Of a stretch of 64,000 nucleotides of DNA, positions 1 to 9,347 are shown one piece after another. The position numbers were made by a program, and so were the translations under genes. The stretch is from an uncultured Bacillota bacterium. Its GTDB lineage: Bacteria > Bacillota_I > Bacilli_A > RFN20 > CAG-288. The first letter of the stretch is position 1. Each line of letters begins with the position of its first letter. The stretch covers positions 82,273 through 146,272 of the forward strand of contig CASDVP010000005.1 of NCBI GenBank assembly GCA_949284445.1, read 5' to 3'. Below the pieces are notes generated by a model. The model saw only the letters and a list, made by a program, of their open reading frames with translations. It was not told the origin of the DNA and made no database searches.

Positions 1-921
1 AAAGTTGATATATGATGCTGCTAAACGCCTATTTGGTTTTCTGGCTATCGCATCATCATCTGTTATGAGAGCAGCACTTTCTTCTTCGCTCATATACTGG
101 ACATCAGGAAGAGGCATTTCGATGATCTGGAATTTGCGACCCTTAGCATCAGTTTCTTGTTTTAAAATCTCTAAATCTTTTTGGCTTCGTTCATATTGCG
201 GATCGTTTTTATCAGCGCATGTCGCTAAGGCGATGACACCTGGTTTTAGGAAGCAAGCGATATTATCGACATGACCAGATGTTTCATCGTTATAAATACC
301 ATAAGGCAAGAAAATGACTTTTTGGACATTCAATGTCTTCTTTAATACATCTTCGATCTCTTCTTTGCTCAGATTAGGATTCCTTCCTTTAGATAATAAG
401 CATTCACTGGTGGTGATCAATGTGCCTTCACCATCACTATGTATGCTTCCTCCTTCGAGAATAAAATCTTTTTGTGAAAATCTCGGTATTCTTAAATCGA
501 GCAAGATATTTTTAGAAAGTCGATTATCATCAGCAAAGTCTTTATAAAGCCCGTTATATTCTCCACCCCAAGCATTAAAACCAAAATCAACACCGATGAC
601 GCTTTCATCCTTTTTTAAGAAGATAGGAGTGTTATCTCTAGCCCAACTATCATTATAGTATTCACGCAAAATGGTTATCTGTGGATCAGTGAATTGCTTT
701 ACTATCTCATACGGGATTTTCGGATCGATGATTAAAACTACTCTTTCATACTTGATGATATTAAAAATGATTTCTTTGAAGGTAGGGAGAGCATATTTAC
801 CACCATTTTGCCAAGTGTCAGCGCGATAAGGTAAAGAAATAATAGTAGCTGAATGCTTATCACCTTCAAAAGGAAAAATATAACCATCAGTCGATTTAAA
901 ATCTTTATTAATAGCTTTCAT
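1..921 (-). CDS. aguA: agmatine deiminase family protein (3' end outside window)
   Basis: Translating the minus strand from the ATG at 919-921 gives 307 open codons running off the window edge, so the C-terminus is missing. Recognisable guanidino-group-modifying features are a WARDN segment near residue 93 (SWARDNTP), an EGG near residue 155 (FILEGGSIHSDGEG) and an H-x-D near residue 217 (TSGHVDNIACF), matching the Asp, Glu, His and Asp positions of bacterial agmatine deiminases. These enzymes hydrolyse agmatine to N-carbamoylputrescine and ammonia in the cytoplasm. The catalytic Cys near the C-terminus lies outside the window and cannot be checked. It is divergent from the DJ-1 gene across an AT-rich 70-bp gap that must hold both promoters. 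A peptidylarginine-deiminase-like role is the alternative. Confidence 0.85.
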   Translation of the reverse strand, partial: MKAINKDFKSTDGYIFPFEGDKHSATIISLPYRADTWQNGGKYALPTFKEIIFNIIKYERVVLIIDPKIPYEIVKQFTDPQITILREYYNDSWARDNTPIFLKKDESVIGVDFGFNAWGGEYNGLYKDFADDNRLSKNILLDLRIPRFSQKDFILEGGSIHSDGEGTLITTSECLLSKGRNPNLSKEEIEDVLKKTLNVQKVIFLPYGIYNDETSGHVDNIACFLKPGVIALATCADKNDPQYERSQKDLEILKQETDAKGRKFQIIEMPLPDVQYMSEEESAALITDDDAIARKPNRRLAASYINF

Positions 922-992
922 ATTTCGATTAAAAAACACTATTTATTATATATAATTTTATTATAAAATAAAGACAGTTTCTCGGAGGAGAT

Positions 993-1526
993 ATGAAAAT
1001 ATTAGCAATTATCACAGATGGGTTTGAAGAATTAGAAGCTGTGGGAACAATCGCTTTATTAAGAAGAGCAAAATTAGATGTTGATATCGCTTGCATTGAT
1101 AAAACACAGGCGACAGGACGTTATGGTATGATTTTAACTGATCTGATCGATTGGAATGATGTTCATATCGAAGATTATGATCTGTTATTAATCCCAGGCG
1201 GGCCTGAATATATTGAAGAAGAAAAGAATCCCCGTTTTTTAAGCATCGTCAAATCATTTTTCACTCATAATAAATATATCGCTGCTATTTGTGCAGGACC
1301 GACTATTTTAGGTCATCTCGGTTTATTAAAAGGAAAAAAATATACTTGCTTCACTTCGATGAATGAAGATTTCCAAGGTGAATATCTAGATCAGTATGTG
1401 GTCAGAGATGATAAGCTCATCACTGGTAGAAGCTGTGCTGCTTCTATCGACTTCGCCTTAGAAATTATTGCAACGCTTTTAGGCGAGAAAGCCTTAGAAG
1501 AGATAAAAGAGGAGATTTATTACTGA
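993..1526 (+). CDS. DJ-1/PfpI family protein
   Basis: 177 aa, the normal size for the DJ-1/YajL branch. The nucleophile elbow AAICAGPT (Cys near residue 100) and an early acidic residue (EELE, residues 12-15) are the family's Cys and Glu pair. Members act as glyoxalase III/deglycase-like or redox-sensing proteins; the exact reaction cannot be read from sequence. A GGAGGAG ribosome site sits at about 983-989 before the ATG. It is the first gene of a tight operon with the CvpA-like and uridine-kinase-like genes (gaps of 1 and 2 nt). Confidence 0.85.
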   Translation: MKILAIITDGFEELEAVGTIALLRRAKLDVDIACIDKTQATGRYGMILTDLIDWNDVHIEDYDLLLIPGGPEYIEEEKNPRFLSIVKSFFTHNKYIAAICAGPTILGHLGLLKGKKYTCFTSMNEDFQGEYLDQYVVRDDKLITGRSCAASIDFALEIIATLLGEKALEEIKEEIYY

Positions 1527-1527
1527 T

Positions 1528-2262
1528 ATGGGTGTGATTTCTTGGGTCATTCTTATTCTTTTAGTTTTAGGTACTGCTTGGGGATTCTTTCGCGGCTTTG
1601 GACGAGGAAAACCTATTAAATTATCCTTTATTGTCGCTATTTTATTAGCTTATTTTGTCGGTTTACCGATAGCGAGAGCTTTGATGAATACCGATTTTGG
1701 AAGTGTGACTATCACTGAATTTTATATCTCTAAGCTTCCTGAGACGGAGGCTTTTACGGCTAGTTTAAACGGATTGGAATTCATCGCTAAACAAGACATG
1801 ATGTCTGCGGCTTTATCCTCTATGAAATTCCCTTCATTTTTCCAAGGTTTTTTCATTTCTAATGCTGTGTTATTAGATGATACTGTTGCGACAGCTATCG
1901 CTTCTTCTTTTGCCTATTGGACTTTAGTCGCAGCTTTATTTGTCCTCTTTTTCATCGTGGTTTTGATCGTTTTAACCTTAGTGTTCCATCATTTTAGAGA
2001 TTTGGTTTTCGGTGAGGATGGAAAAGGAATTTTAGGAAGGATTGCTGGCGCCTTGAGAGGACTTTTCAAAACCACTTGTTTCATTCTTATCGCTATGGCA
2101 GTATTCACTTTAGTCAATCAATTGATGCTCCATTTTGATAATACGACCTTACAGGATTTTATCACTAGCGATTTAGCTTTAGATAAAGCTGGCTTCTCTA
2201 TCGGACGCCTCTTCTACGATACCGTTAATATCTTCTTTAACTGGATATCATTACAGGTATAA
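1528..2262 (+). CDS. CvpA-like membrane protein
   Basis: 244 aa with four predicted membrane segments: residues about 4-20 and 30-50, then a soluble loop, then about 130-155 and 185-205. The Gly/Phe/Arg stretch after the first helix (GFFRGFGRG) and the overall plan resemble the CvpA/colicin V production family, whose molecular role in most bacteria is unknown. The start codon follows the previous stop by one base, so translation is probably coupled. No catalytic motif is visible. Family assignment rests on topology and the N-terminal pattern and is moderately sure. Confidence 0.6.
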   Translation: MGVISWVILILLVLGTAWGFFRGFGRGKPIKLSFIVAILLAYFVGLPIARALMNTDFGSVTITEFYISKLPETEAFTASLNGLEFIAKQDMMSAALSSMKFPSFFQGFFISNAVLLDDTVATAIASSFAYWTLVAALFVLFFIVVLIVLTLVFHHFRDLVFGEDGKGILGRIAGALRGLFKTTCFILIAMAVFTLVNQLMLHFDNTTLQDFITSDLALDKAGFSIGRLFYDTVNIFFNWISLQV

Positions 2263-2264
2263 AA

Positions 2265-3650
2265 ATGTTCACATTTCATCATATTGATAAGTGGGGCTTT
2301 GCAAACCTTGATCTGATCGAAGAAGTCTTAGAGCATCAGTCGAAAGCGGTTGTTCTTTTAGTTGGTGCCTCAAGCTCCGGTAAATCTTATTTAGCCTCTT
2401 ATTTGGTTGATCTTTTAAAAAGCTATGGTCATCATGCGTTGATCATTTCATTAGATCAATATAATCATGGACTTTCAGGTATCATCACTAACAAGGTTAA
2501 CATCAACTATTTTCAAGGAAAATTGAAGCAACTATCCGAGATTAAAAAAGCCATCAAGGATGTCATTTATAATATTCCTTTTGAAAAGAAATACGACCAA
2601 GAAGCATTAGACCTGATCCGACCTAAAATAGTTCAATTTTTTTCAGATAAGAAGGATTTAGATTTGTTTTTATCTGCTCTAAATTCAGAGTGGAAAGTTT
2701 TAAATTTCGATGAACCATCTGTCTATAACATGAAAGAAGCGGCTGTTGATATCAAGGCTCTTTTAAACAATGAGACAATCACTTCGAAGAAATATTCTAA
2801 GGTGGTTTCTGAACGTGTTGAATCAGATGAAAAAGTGTGCGGATCTGATTATGATGTCATTCTAGTAGAGGGAATTTACGCCTTAGATTCAGTGATGCTT
2901 TCAGAATTAAAAGGATTAGATAATGTCATCAAAGATTTTATAGATGGTAATCCCAAATCTCTTTTCATCAGACGTATCGTTCGCGATTCTAAGGCTACTT
3001 CTGCTGATAATGTTTTTACCATCTCAATTTACTTTAAATATATCATCAAATCCTATTTAGAAACCATTTATCCTAATCGGTTAAATGCTGATATCATTCT
3101 ATTCAATGATATGACTTTCACTGAATTACGGGCTGGTGACTTATATGTCACTAAAGATGAAATCCAAACTAATGATAAGGATGTGATCGATCATATATTA
3201 GAACATAGTCAAATAATTGAGACTTTCTATCAACGTGATATCTTTTTCTCATCACCTAATGAGAGCCGTGAGTCACACAACGTCTTGCGTTTAAGATGCA
3301 TTTCAGATGATATGGGAAAGACATATTATCCATCATCATTAGTTCATAAAGGGACTCCCAAAGCTAGACTTGATAATCGAATAATTCGTCCGATCAACGT
3401 CTTATTAAAAGAAGGTGAATTTTATAAAGTTTGGAAAGATGAAGGCGAGTGTTTAAGAGATTTCTTGATGGCAGGATTTTATATCGGACCAGTCAAAAGA
3501 AAAATCAAAAGACGTTTGATTTATAAAGGATTAAAACTTGTCGTGCGTGAAGTAGAAGGCGAAGGTTATTACATCGAGTTTGAGCATGATACACCCGCTG
3601 AGATGATGGAAACCTTTGCTAAAGCTATTAAGCAACATAAGGTCATATAA
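2265..3650 (+). CDS. uridine kinase-like P-loop kinase with C-terminal extension
   Basis: 461 aa, twice the size of ordinary uridine kinase. A P-loop GASSSGKS is at residues 34-41, SLDQY at 62-66, the hydrophobic strand ending in VEG at 201-203, and RRIVRD at 236-241, the arginine-rich lid motif of uridine/phosphoribulokinase-like enzymes. An insertion lies between residues 85 and 150. After about residue 330 comes a beta-rich domain with alternating basic and acidic residues (LRLR 341-344, later KRKIKRR and YYIEFEH) that could be a divergent CYTH/triphosphate-tunnel domain; the usual ExExK is not seen, so this is inference. Phosphorylation of uridine or cytidine by ATP or GTP is the likely activity. 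Last gene of the DJ-1 operon. Confidence 0.7.
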   Translation: MFTFHHIDKWGFANLDLIEEVLEHQSKAVVLLVGASSSGKSYLASYLVDLLKSYGHHALIISLDQYNHGLSGIITNKVNINYFQGKLKQLSEIKKAIKDVIYNIPFEKKYDQEALDLIRPKIVQFFSDKKDLDLFLSALNSEWKVLNFDEPSVYNMKEAAVDIKALLNNETITSKKYSKVVSERVESDEKVCGSDYDVILVEGIYALDSVMLSELKGLDNVIKDFIDGNPKSLFIRRIVRDSKATSADNVFTISIYFKYIIKSYLETIYPNRLNADIILFNDMTFTELRAGDLYVTKDEIQTNDKDVIDHILEHSQIIETFYQRDIFFSSPNESRESHNVLRLRCISDDMGKTYYPSSLVHKGTPKARLDNRIIRPINVLLKEGEFYKVWKDEGECLRDFLMAGFYIGPVKRKIKRRLIYKGLKLVVREVEGEGYYIEFEHDTPAEMMETFAKAIKQHKVI

Positions 3651-3652
3651 AA

Positions 3653-3687
3653 AAATAGCTATCAACTCCATGAGCTGATAGCTATTT
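3653..3687. terminator. bidirectional terminator between convergent genes
   Basis: A 12-bp perfect stem (AAATAGCTATCA at 3653-3664 with its complement at 3676-3687) and an 11-nt loop lie in the 39-bp gap between two convergent genes. A/T tracts occur on both sides, so it can serve both strands. Confidence 0.8.
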
Positions 3688-3689
3688 CG

Positions 3690-4883
3690 TTATATTGCTT
3701 TAAATCCTAATTTTTCAAAGTATGACTTCAATTCTTTGGCGTGGTGTCCATAGATGACAATCTCGTGATTGCCTAATGGATGAGTGAGCAATTTATCTAG
3801 ATTATTAAGTTTAACCACGATTTGAGTTCTGCAGAGATGTTTCTCATAGAGGTCTTTGATTATCTCACCTTCCTCAACAAATAATTCATTTAAGTTAGAA
3901 TTGATACGGAAAACTGTTATCGGTCCTTCTTTGAGTTCACCATGAATACCGACACCGATTCCGGATTCGAAATGAGTATCAAAGACATAGCTTTCACACA
4001 TCGATAAAGGAAGTGTGCAATGTGCTAAAACTATCTCATCATCAGAGACATTGATCCTTGATGGATTAGCTTGGAATGAAGGCGATTTTAAGATATATTT
4101 AGCCACAAACATCGAGAGCATCGAAGGTATATCACCTTCACAAGTTCCTAAGCAATCAGTTTTAGAGTTGAAGATAGCAAGAGCTAAGCATGCCGTGGTT
4201 TTTAAGCTTCCTAATAAGTCAAAGCAGCGGATGGTTAAACCATTTAAGCGGTATTTTTTAACCATGTCTTCTAAGGCTTGATAGAGATGGTATGCTTTCA
4301 ACAATTCGGCTTCGTTGAAGTTAGAACCTTTATATTCAGCAGGTAATTCATCAGTTTTAGTAGCATAGTTAGTCGCGACTTCTTGAATAGGTAGATCTAA
4401 TAATTCGATACTGAATAATTCTTTGACTTTTTCATAATCAACATCGGATGAAATCAACCAATCAGATGGTTTGCCGATCACACCTAAACGATATTGACAA
4501 TCGGTCTTGGTTTCTTTTTTAGCTAAAGCATTAAAACGGGATAAAAGATAATCATTATCACCGTGTAAAACTTCACCTTTTAGACCATGTTTGACTAAGA
4601 AAGCCATGATTTCTAAAGAAGCTGCTAATGAGTTATTTGCTCCATAAGTGAGTAAATAATAAGGCGCTTTTAATTGACCTAAAGCTTTCAAGAAGAGGTT
4701 TTCACTTCCACCAGATTGAACTAAAATCAAGGATAGATCACAATCATCGTAGAATTTAGAAACGTCTTCTACATATCTAAAAGTGATGCCATGCGCTTTT
4801 AATGGTTCAAGCATGGTATTGATTTCGTCGTAAACTCTTTGGTTATGTAAGGAAGATAAAATCGGATAAATGTTGATTTTCAT
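3690..4883 (-). CDS. L-fucose isomerase-like protein
   Basis: 397 aa. The N-terminal two thirds has the alternating strand/helix pattern of the L-fucose/L-arabinose isomerase fold. A core GTCEGD segment (near residue 248) supplies the Glu and Asp expected as metal ligands of the fucose isomerase-like family, and a later HCTLP supplies a His. Members interconvert aldoses and ketoses with a divalent metal; the substrate here is unknown. It is shorter than the roughly 590-aa classical FucI and fits the shorter fucose isomerase-like group. It lies 24 bp downstream of the nucleoside-importer permease on the same strand and may be cotranscribed, which would fit use of a nucleoside-derived sugar, though that is speculation. 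Confidence 0.7.
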   Translation of the reverse strand: MKINIYPILSSLHNQRVYDEINTMLEPLKAHGITFRYVEDVSKFYDDCDLSLILVQSGGSENLFLKALGQLKAPYYLLTYGANNSLAASLEIMAFLVKHGLKGEVLHGDNDYLLSRFNALAKKETKTDCQYRLGVIGKPSDWLISSDVDYEKVKELFSIELLDLPIQEVATNYATKTDELPAEYKGSNFNEAELLKAYHLYQALEDMVKKYRLNGLTIRCFDLLGSLKTTACLALAIFNSKTDCLGTCEGDIPSMLSMFVAKYILKSPSFQANPSRINVSDDEIVLAHCTLPLSMCESYVFDTHFESGIGVGIHGELKEGPITVFRINSNLNELFVEEGEIIKDLYEKHLCRTQIVVKLNNLDKLLTHPLGNHEIVIYGHHAKELKSYFEKLGFKAI

Positions 4884-4906
4884 ATTTTAAGTACTCCTTG
4901 AATGTT

Positions 4907-5920
4907 TTATCGACTGCTCTTATCGTATGGTATACCCTCGGCTTTCGGCGCATGTGAATGCTTTGACGATATGATAAGAGTGAAGAAAGCCAAGAGATAA
5001 GGAAGCATATAGTAGAAAGCGTCTTTAGTAAAGATGCTATTTGGAATATTTGGTAGCAAGGTGAGGTAAGAAGTGAAAACTGGGGCGAATGCTGAGAAGA
5101 AAGCAAAGAATAATGAAGCAAATATGATATTGGTTGCTTTCCAGTTGCCGAAGATTTCAATGGCTAAGACTAAGAAACCGTATCCTAAAGCGTCGATCTG
5201 CCAGTTTCCGACGAAAATATTGAAGTAAGAGAAAATGACAAAACCACCTAAACCAGCAGCAGCTGAGCCGATAGCAGTGCCGATGTATCTCATTCTATTG
5301 ACATTGATACCGACAGAATCTGCAGCGGCAGGATTTTCACCGCAAGCTCGCAAACGAAGACCGAATCTGGTTTTGTTCATTGTTAACCACAATCCGATAA
5401 TAGCTATAACACCTAAGATGATTGCAATGTTCATACCCATAAAAGCATTATCAACAAATACATTGCCAGTCGAAGGTTTTAAGTACTGGGACAAATTCAA
5501 ATTTGATATGACTACTTCAGGAGAATCAATCTTGGTGATAGAAGTGTTAATGATAGTACAAACAGCCACCGCAACAGTATTCATTGCAGTTCCGACAACG
5601 GTCTGATCCGCCTTCAATTTGATAGCGACAAATGATAATAAGAAAGAGAAAACAATTGAGACAATTATCGCAAAGATCAGAGCTAATAAAAATAATAATT
5701 GAACCGCCCATACTGAAGAGGCAAAGAAAGGAACGCTTTCTCCTAGAATTTTCATAAAGATGATTCCAGAGAAACCGCCAACGACCATTGAGCCTTCTAA
5801 GGCGATATTGATGATACCAGAGCACTCAGAAAACATACCGCCATAAGAGCCAAGGATGAAGCCGATGCCATAGATGATGAAGTAACGTAATAATGATCCC
5901 CAATTAGATGCACCAAACAT
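4907..5920 (-). CDS. nucleoside ABC transporter permease (NupQ/YufQ-like)
   Basis: 337 aa, highly hydrophobic, about eight to ten membrane segments. It has the BPD_transp_2-type conserved loop TRFGLRLRACGENPAAADSV (near residues 196-215), where the cytoplasmic permease-ATPase contact lies. Start chosen at the ATG 5918-5920 because an AAAGGAGG site precedes it at about 5928-5935; a longer reading frame from 5962 lacks such a site and would overlap the previous gene. It is the second permease of a BmpA-type importer and forms the membrane channel with the upstream gene. Substrate is probably purine nucleosides, given the guanine riboswitch at the head of the operon. Confidence 0.85.
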   Translation of the reverse strand: MFGASNWGSLLRYFIIYGIGFILGSYGGMFSECSGIINIALEGSMVVGGFSGIIFMKILGESVPFFASSVWAVQLLFLLALIFAIIVSIVFSFLLSFVAIKLKADQTVVGTAMNTVAVAVCTIINTSITKIDSPEVVISNLNLSQYLKPSTGNVFVDNAFMGMNIAIILGVIAIIGLWLTMNKTRFGLRLRACGENPAAADSVGINVNRMRYIGTAIGSAAAGLGGFVIFSYFNIFVGNWQIDALGYGFLVLAIEIFGNWKATNIIFASLFFAFFSAFAPVFTSYLTLLPNIPNSIFTKDAFYYMLPYLLAFFTLIISSKHSHAPKAEGIPYDKSSR

Positions 5921-5939
5921 GTTCGTTTCCTCCTTTAGC

Positions 5940-7250
5940 TTAGTTTTGATTACACTGGTCAACAGCTTCTGTCTTAGTATTAGAAGATAAAGTAGACGAA
6001 TCAGTTATAGATGGCACTTTACCACTAGATGAATCATTGAGTGATGATGGATCATCAGGTGTTTCCTCGTTGATATCATGATGATGAATTTTGTTTTCTT
6101 TCTTCTCATATATATGTCTTAAAAGCATACCGAAGAAAGAGGAGAATGAAGCAAAATAGATGATGATCGCTTTAATCAATTCTGTGTAGTGAACATTATA
6201 GGTTGAAGAGACATTCTTTAATGGTGTCTGAGCAGCGTCGATCATAGTTAAAAGAATTGAAGATAAGATACAACCGATAGGAGAATTTTGGGCGATCAAC
6301 GAAACAGAGATACCGGTGAAACCATCACTGAGCAAAGCTTGATTACCAGAACTCCAATAGAAGCGTAATGAGCTTAATGGATTAGCATAAATTATATAGC
6401 CGCAAATACCAGCTAAAGCACCAGAAATTGTGAGGGCAAGTATGATATTTTTCGTCTGATTCATACCAGCATATTGAGCAGCAAACTTATTAGAACCTGA
6501 AAGTTTCAACTCAAAGCCAAATTTTGTTTTGACTAAGATGATTTCAAAGATGATTAATATAGCAATAGCAATAATCAAGCCTATATCAACGCCAGGAAGA
6601 CTATCGATGTTTAAAGAAGGTAATCTTGCAGCTTGCGGAAGATTGATAAGCTCAGTTGGAGTCTGTGTATGTTTAAAACTGCTTGGTAAGAATGAACCGA
6701 TCAAACCGATCACGTAATATATAATCCAGTTTAGCATAATGCCAGAGAGAACTTCATTAACATTAAATTTAGCCTTTAAAAATCCAGGAATGAAACCAGC
6801 TAAAGCGCCAGCGATCATACCGACTAAAAGACATACAAACCAATTAGCTCCTAAAATACCAACTATGACACTGGAAAAAGCGCCGATAGTAACTTGACCA
6901 GTTATACCGATATTGAAAAGACCTAGTTTGAATGAAAATGCGATCGCTAAACCGGATAACATCATCGGAGTAGCTTTATATAAAACACGACCAAAAGTAG
7001 TTCCATCCGAAAAGCCAGCAGTCAATAACTTTGCTAAGCCTTGAAAACCAGCGGCTGGATCAAGGCATAACAAGACGACTAATCCGGCCAACAAGCCTAC
7101 AACAATACAGAGGATACTAGAAACTAGAGAACCATAAGCTTTTTTACCATTCAGAAAATGAAAGAATTGTCCGACTTTCATCAAGCCGTTAGACATGATT
7201 GAGCCGGCCTTATGAAAGAAAGTTTTCACACTATTTTTTTTATCAGTCAT
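5940..7250 (-). CDS. nucleoside ABC transporter permease (NupP/YufP-like)
   Basis: 436 aa. A soluble N-terminus of about 45 residues is followed by about ten membrane segments, then a charged C-terminal tail of about 60 residues rich in Ser, Asp and Glu. The conserved cytoplasmic loop TKFGFELKLSGSNKFAAQYA (near residue 270) marks it as a sugar/nucleoside permease of the BPD_transp_2 family. Start placed at ATG 7248-7250, where GGAAAGGAG lies just upstream; this start overlaps the ATPase stop by 8 nt. Translation is therefore likely coupled to the ATPase. The long Ser-rich tail is not needed for the family fold. Confidence 0.85.
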   Translation of the reverse strand: MTDKKNSVKTFFHKAGSIMSNGLMKVGQFFHFLNGKKAYGSLVSSILCIVVGLLAGLVVLLCLDPAAGFQGLAKLLTAGFSDGTTFGRVLYKATPMMLSGLAIAFSFKLGLFNIGITGQVTIGAFSSVIVGILGANWFVCLLVGMIAGALAGFIPGFLKAKFNVNEVLSGIMLNWIIYYVIGLIGSFLPSSFKHTQTPTELINLPQAARLPSLNIDSLPGVDIGLIIAIAILIIFEIILVKTKFGFELKLSGSNKFAAQYAGMNQTKNIILALTISGALAGICGYIIYANPLSSLRFYWSSGNQALLSDGFTGISVSLIAQNSPIGCILSSILLTMIDAAQTPLKNVSSTYNVHYTELIKAIIIYFASFSSFFGMLLRHIYEKKENKIHHHDINEETPDDPSSLNDSSSGKVPSITDSSTLSSNTKTEAVDQCNQN

Positions 7251-9279
7251 GGTCTTTCTCCTTTCCAAGTTGCTGGAAATAGTTTTCCTCAAATTGTCTC
7301 ATATCTTCTTCTGTCATTCTCTTACTGCCAGACATGTACATACCGATTTCGTTGACATTAGTTTCTTTCGGGTTGAGTTCAGCAACAATTTGACCATTGA
7401 ACATAACAAGAATTCTGTCAGAAAGGTTCATGACTTCTTCTAATTCTAGTGAAATGAGTAAGACACCACTACCAGCATCTCTCTGTTTCAGAATTTCGCG
7501 ATGGATATTTTCAATAGCGCCGACATCTAAGCCACGGGTCGGTTGAACTGCAATCAATAACGGACAATTACGATCCAATTCTCTAGCGATGATAGCTTTT
7601 TGTTGATTACCACCAGACATACTTCTAACGATAGTATTTACACCTAATGAAGAACGGATGTCATATTGTTTTATCAGTTGTTCAGCGTATCTAGCTTTAG
7701 CTTTTTCATTGATGAAACCGAATGTTTGAAATTGTGATTCAAAATATCTTTGCAAGACTAGATTATCTTTCAAAGAAAAATCAAGAGCTAAACCGTATTT
7801 TTGACGGTCTTCAGGAATGTGAGACAAACCAGATAAGCTTCTTTGACGCACAGTCATGTCTTCTAAATGGACATCTACAAATCTAGGCTGACCATCAATT
7901 TCTTTAGGAGATTTAAGATGCTTCATTTTATATTGCTCAGGTAATTCAGGCTTTACATATTGATATTTCTCATCTCTTATATCAGGTACTTTATTCTCAG
8001 AAGCTTCTTTTTTAAACAGCTTTTTGAAGAAATTACCAATATTCTTGAAGAAATATTTAATATATGCAAAAACTATAGAAAACCATATTTTTAAATGTCT
8101 TCCGACCATTTGAAAGAATGGTTTAAGAGGATTTGCAATGAAATTTATACAAAAATATTTAATAGGTTCTTTGATGTAATTAAAGAAGAAAGAAGAAACA
8201 GAACCTTTGAAGTAACGCCAAATCTTACTAACTGTATCTTCTTGTCCGCTCTTGCCAATCTTGAGGTAACGATTACGATCAACATTATGTAAAATAGCTT
8301 CACCAGATTTGATTTTATCGATACCAGTCAAGGCATAGATCAATTGCGATTGACCATTACCTTCGATGCCGGCTATACAAACTATTTCACCTTTTTTAAC
8401 TTTCAATGAAAGATTATTGACAACATTTTTCTTTCTCTCATTATCAAAAACAACTAAGTTATTAACAGTGAGAATGTCTTCGCCGATATGACATGGGTTC
8501 TTAACTGTAGTCAATTGAACATCTCTACCAACCATCAATTTAGACAATTCTTGAGCGTTAGTGTCTTTTACATCAATCGCATCATATGCAATCTCATTTC
8601 TTATTATAGGTATAACACGACCTTTTCTTAAAATTGTGACACGATCGGCGACAGCAAGTATCTCATTCAATTTATGTGAAATGAATAAAATAGATTTACC
8701 TTGTTTAACGAGCTCTTTGAAAGATAACATCAAAGAATCAATTTCTTGTGGTGTTAAGACAGCAGTCGGTTCATCAAAAATCAAAATATTGTTTTGACGA
8801 TACAACATTTTTAAGATTTCGACTTTTTGTTGTTCACCGACAGCCATATCATCGATTTTTTTATCTAGATCGATATCAAAATGATATTTTTCACAAAGCT
8901 CTTCAAGTGACTTGCGAACCTGCTTAGGCTTTAAAAAGCCAAATAATTTAGTTGTTGGTTCATAACCTAGAATAATGTTTTGCAATGCAGTATAGCATCC
9001 GACTAATTTGAAATGCTGATGTACCATACCGATTCCTAACGCAGTAGCTTCATTAGGATTTTTGATATTAACTTTTTGACCTTTGACAAAAATTTCGCCT
9101 TCATCAGGAGTATAAAGACCAAATAAAATAGACATTAAAGTGGATTTGCCTGCACCATTTTCACCTAAGAGCGCATGTATCTCACCTTGTCTTAAGGTCA
9201 AAGAGATATCATCATTAGCTTTGATACCAGGGAAAGATTTAGTAATATGTCTTAATTCGACTGCTATTGGTTCGCTCAT
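7243..9279 (-). CDS. nucleoside ABC transporter ATPase (NupO/YufO-like) with large insertion
   Basis: 678 aa with two fused nucleotide-binding domains, against about 510 aa for the family. NBD1: Walker A GENGAGKST at 39-47, Q-loop MVHQH near 85, signature AVGEQQK near 146, Walker B ILIFDEPTA at 165-173. NBD2 is degenerate as in relatives: GIEGNGQSQ at 304-312, signature SMSGGNQQK at 553-561 and LLIAVQPTRGLD at 574-585, with no Walker B Glu. Between the NBD2 Walker A and the HIPEDRQKYGL segment (487-497) sits an extra stretch of about 135 residues (about 333-467), rich in Phe, Lys, Ile and Tyr, with several amphipathic or hydrophobic helices. It energises uptake of nucleosides with the adjacent permeases. 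Confidence 0.88.
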   Translation of the reverse strand: MSEPIAVELRHITKSFPGIKANDDISLTLRQGEIHALLGENGAGKSTLMSILFGLYTPDEGEIFVKGQKVNIKNPNEATALGIGMVHQHFKLVGCYTALQNIILGYEPTTKLFGFLKPKQVRKSLEELCEKYHFDIDLDKKIDDMAVGEQQKVEILKMLYRQNNILIFDEPTAVLTPQEIDSLMLSFKELVKQGKSILFISHKLNEILAVADRVTILRKGRVIPIIRNEIAYDAIDVKDTNAQELSKLMVGRDVQLTTVKNPCHIGEDILTVNNLVVFDNERKKNVVNNLSLKVKKGEIVCIAGIEGNGQSQLIYALTGIDKIKSGEAILHNVDRNRYLKIGKSGQEDTVSKIWRYFKGSVSSFFFNYIKEPIKYFCINFIANPLKPFFQMVGRHLKIWFSIVFAYIKYFFKNIGNFFKKLFKKEASENKVPDIRDEKYQYVKPELPEQYKMKHLKSPKEIDGQPRFVDVHLEDMTVRQRSLSGLSHIPEDRQKYGLALDFSLKDNLVLQRYFESQFQTFGFINEKAKARYAEQLIKQYDIRSSLGVNTIVRSMSGGNQQKAIIARELDRNCPLLIAVQPTRGLDVGAIENIHREILKQRDAGSGVLLISLELEEVMNLSDRILVMFNGQIVAELNPKETNVNEIGMYMSGSKRMTEEDMRQFEENYFQQLGKEKDHD

Positions 9280-9303
9280 GACTTGACTCCTTTTTTATAA
9301 AAT

Positions 9304-9326
9304 GAGGCAGAGGATACCTCTGCCTC
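9304..9326 (-). terminator. intergenic hairpin after the binding-protein gene
   Basis: A perfect 10-bp GC-rich stem (GAGGCAGAGG with its complement, 3-nt loop) followed on the minus strand by ATTTTAT lies between the lipoprotein gene and the ATPase gene. Such partial terminators often leave the binding protein more abundant than the transporter subunits; that effect here is inferred. Confidence 0.7.
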
Positions 9327-9347
9327 AATGAATATTAAACAGATAGA

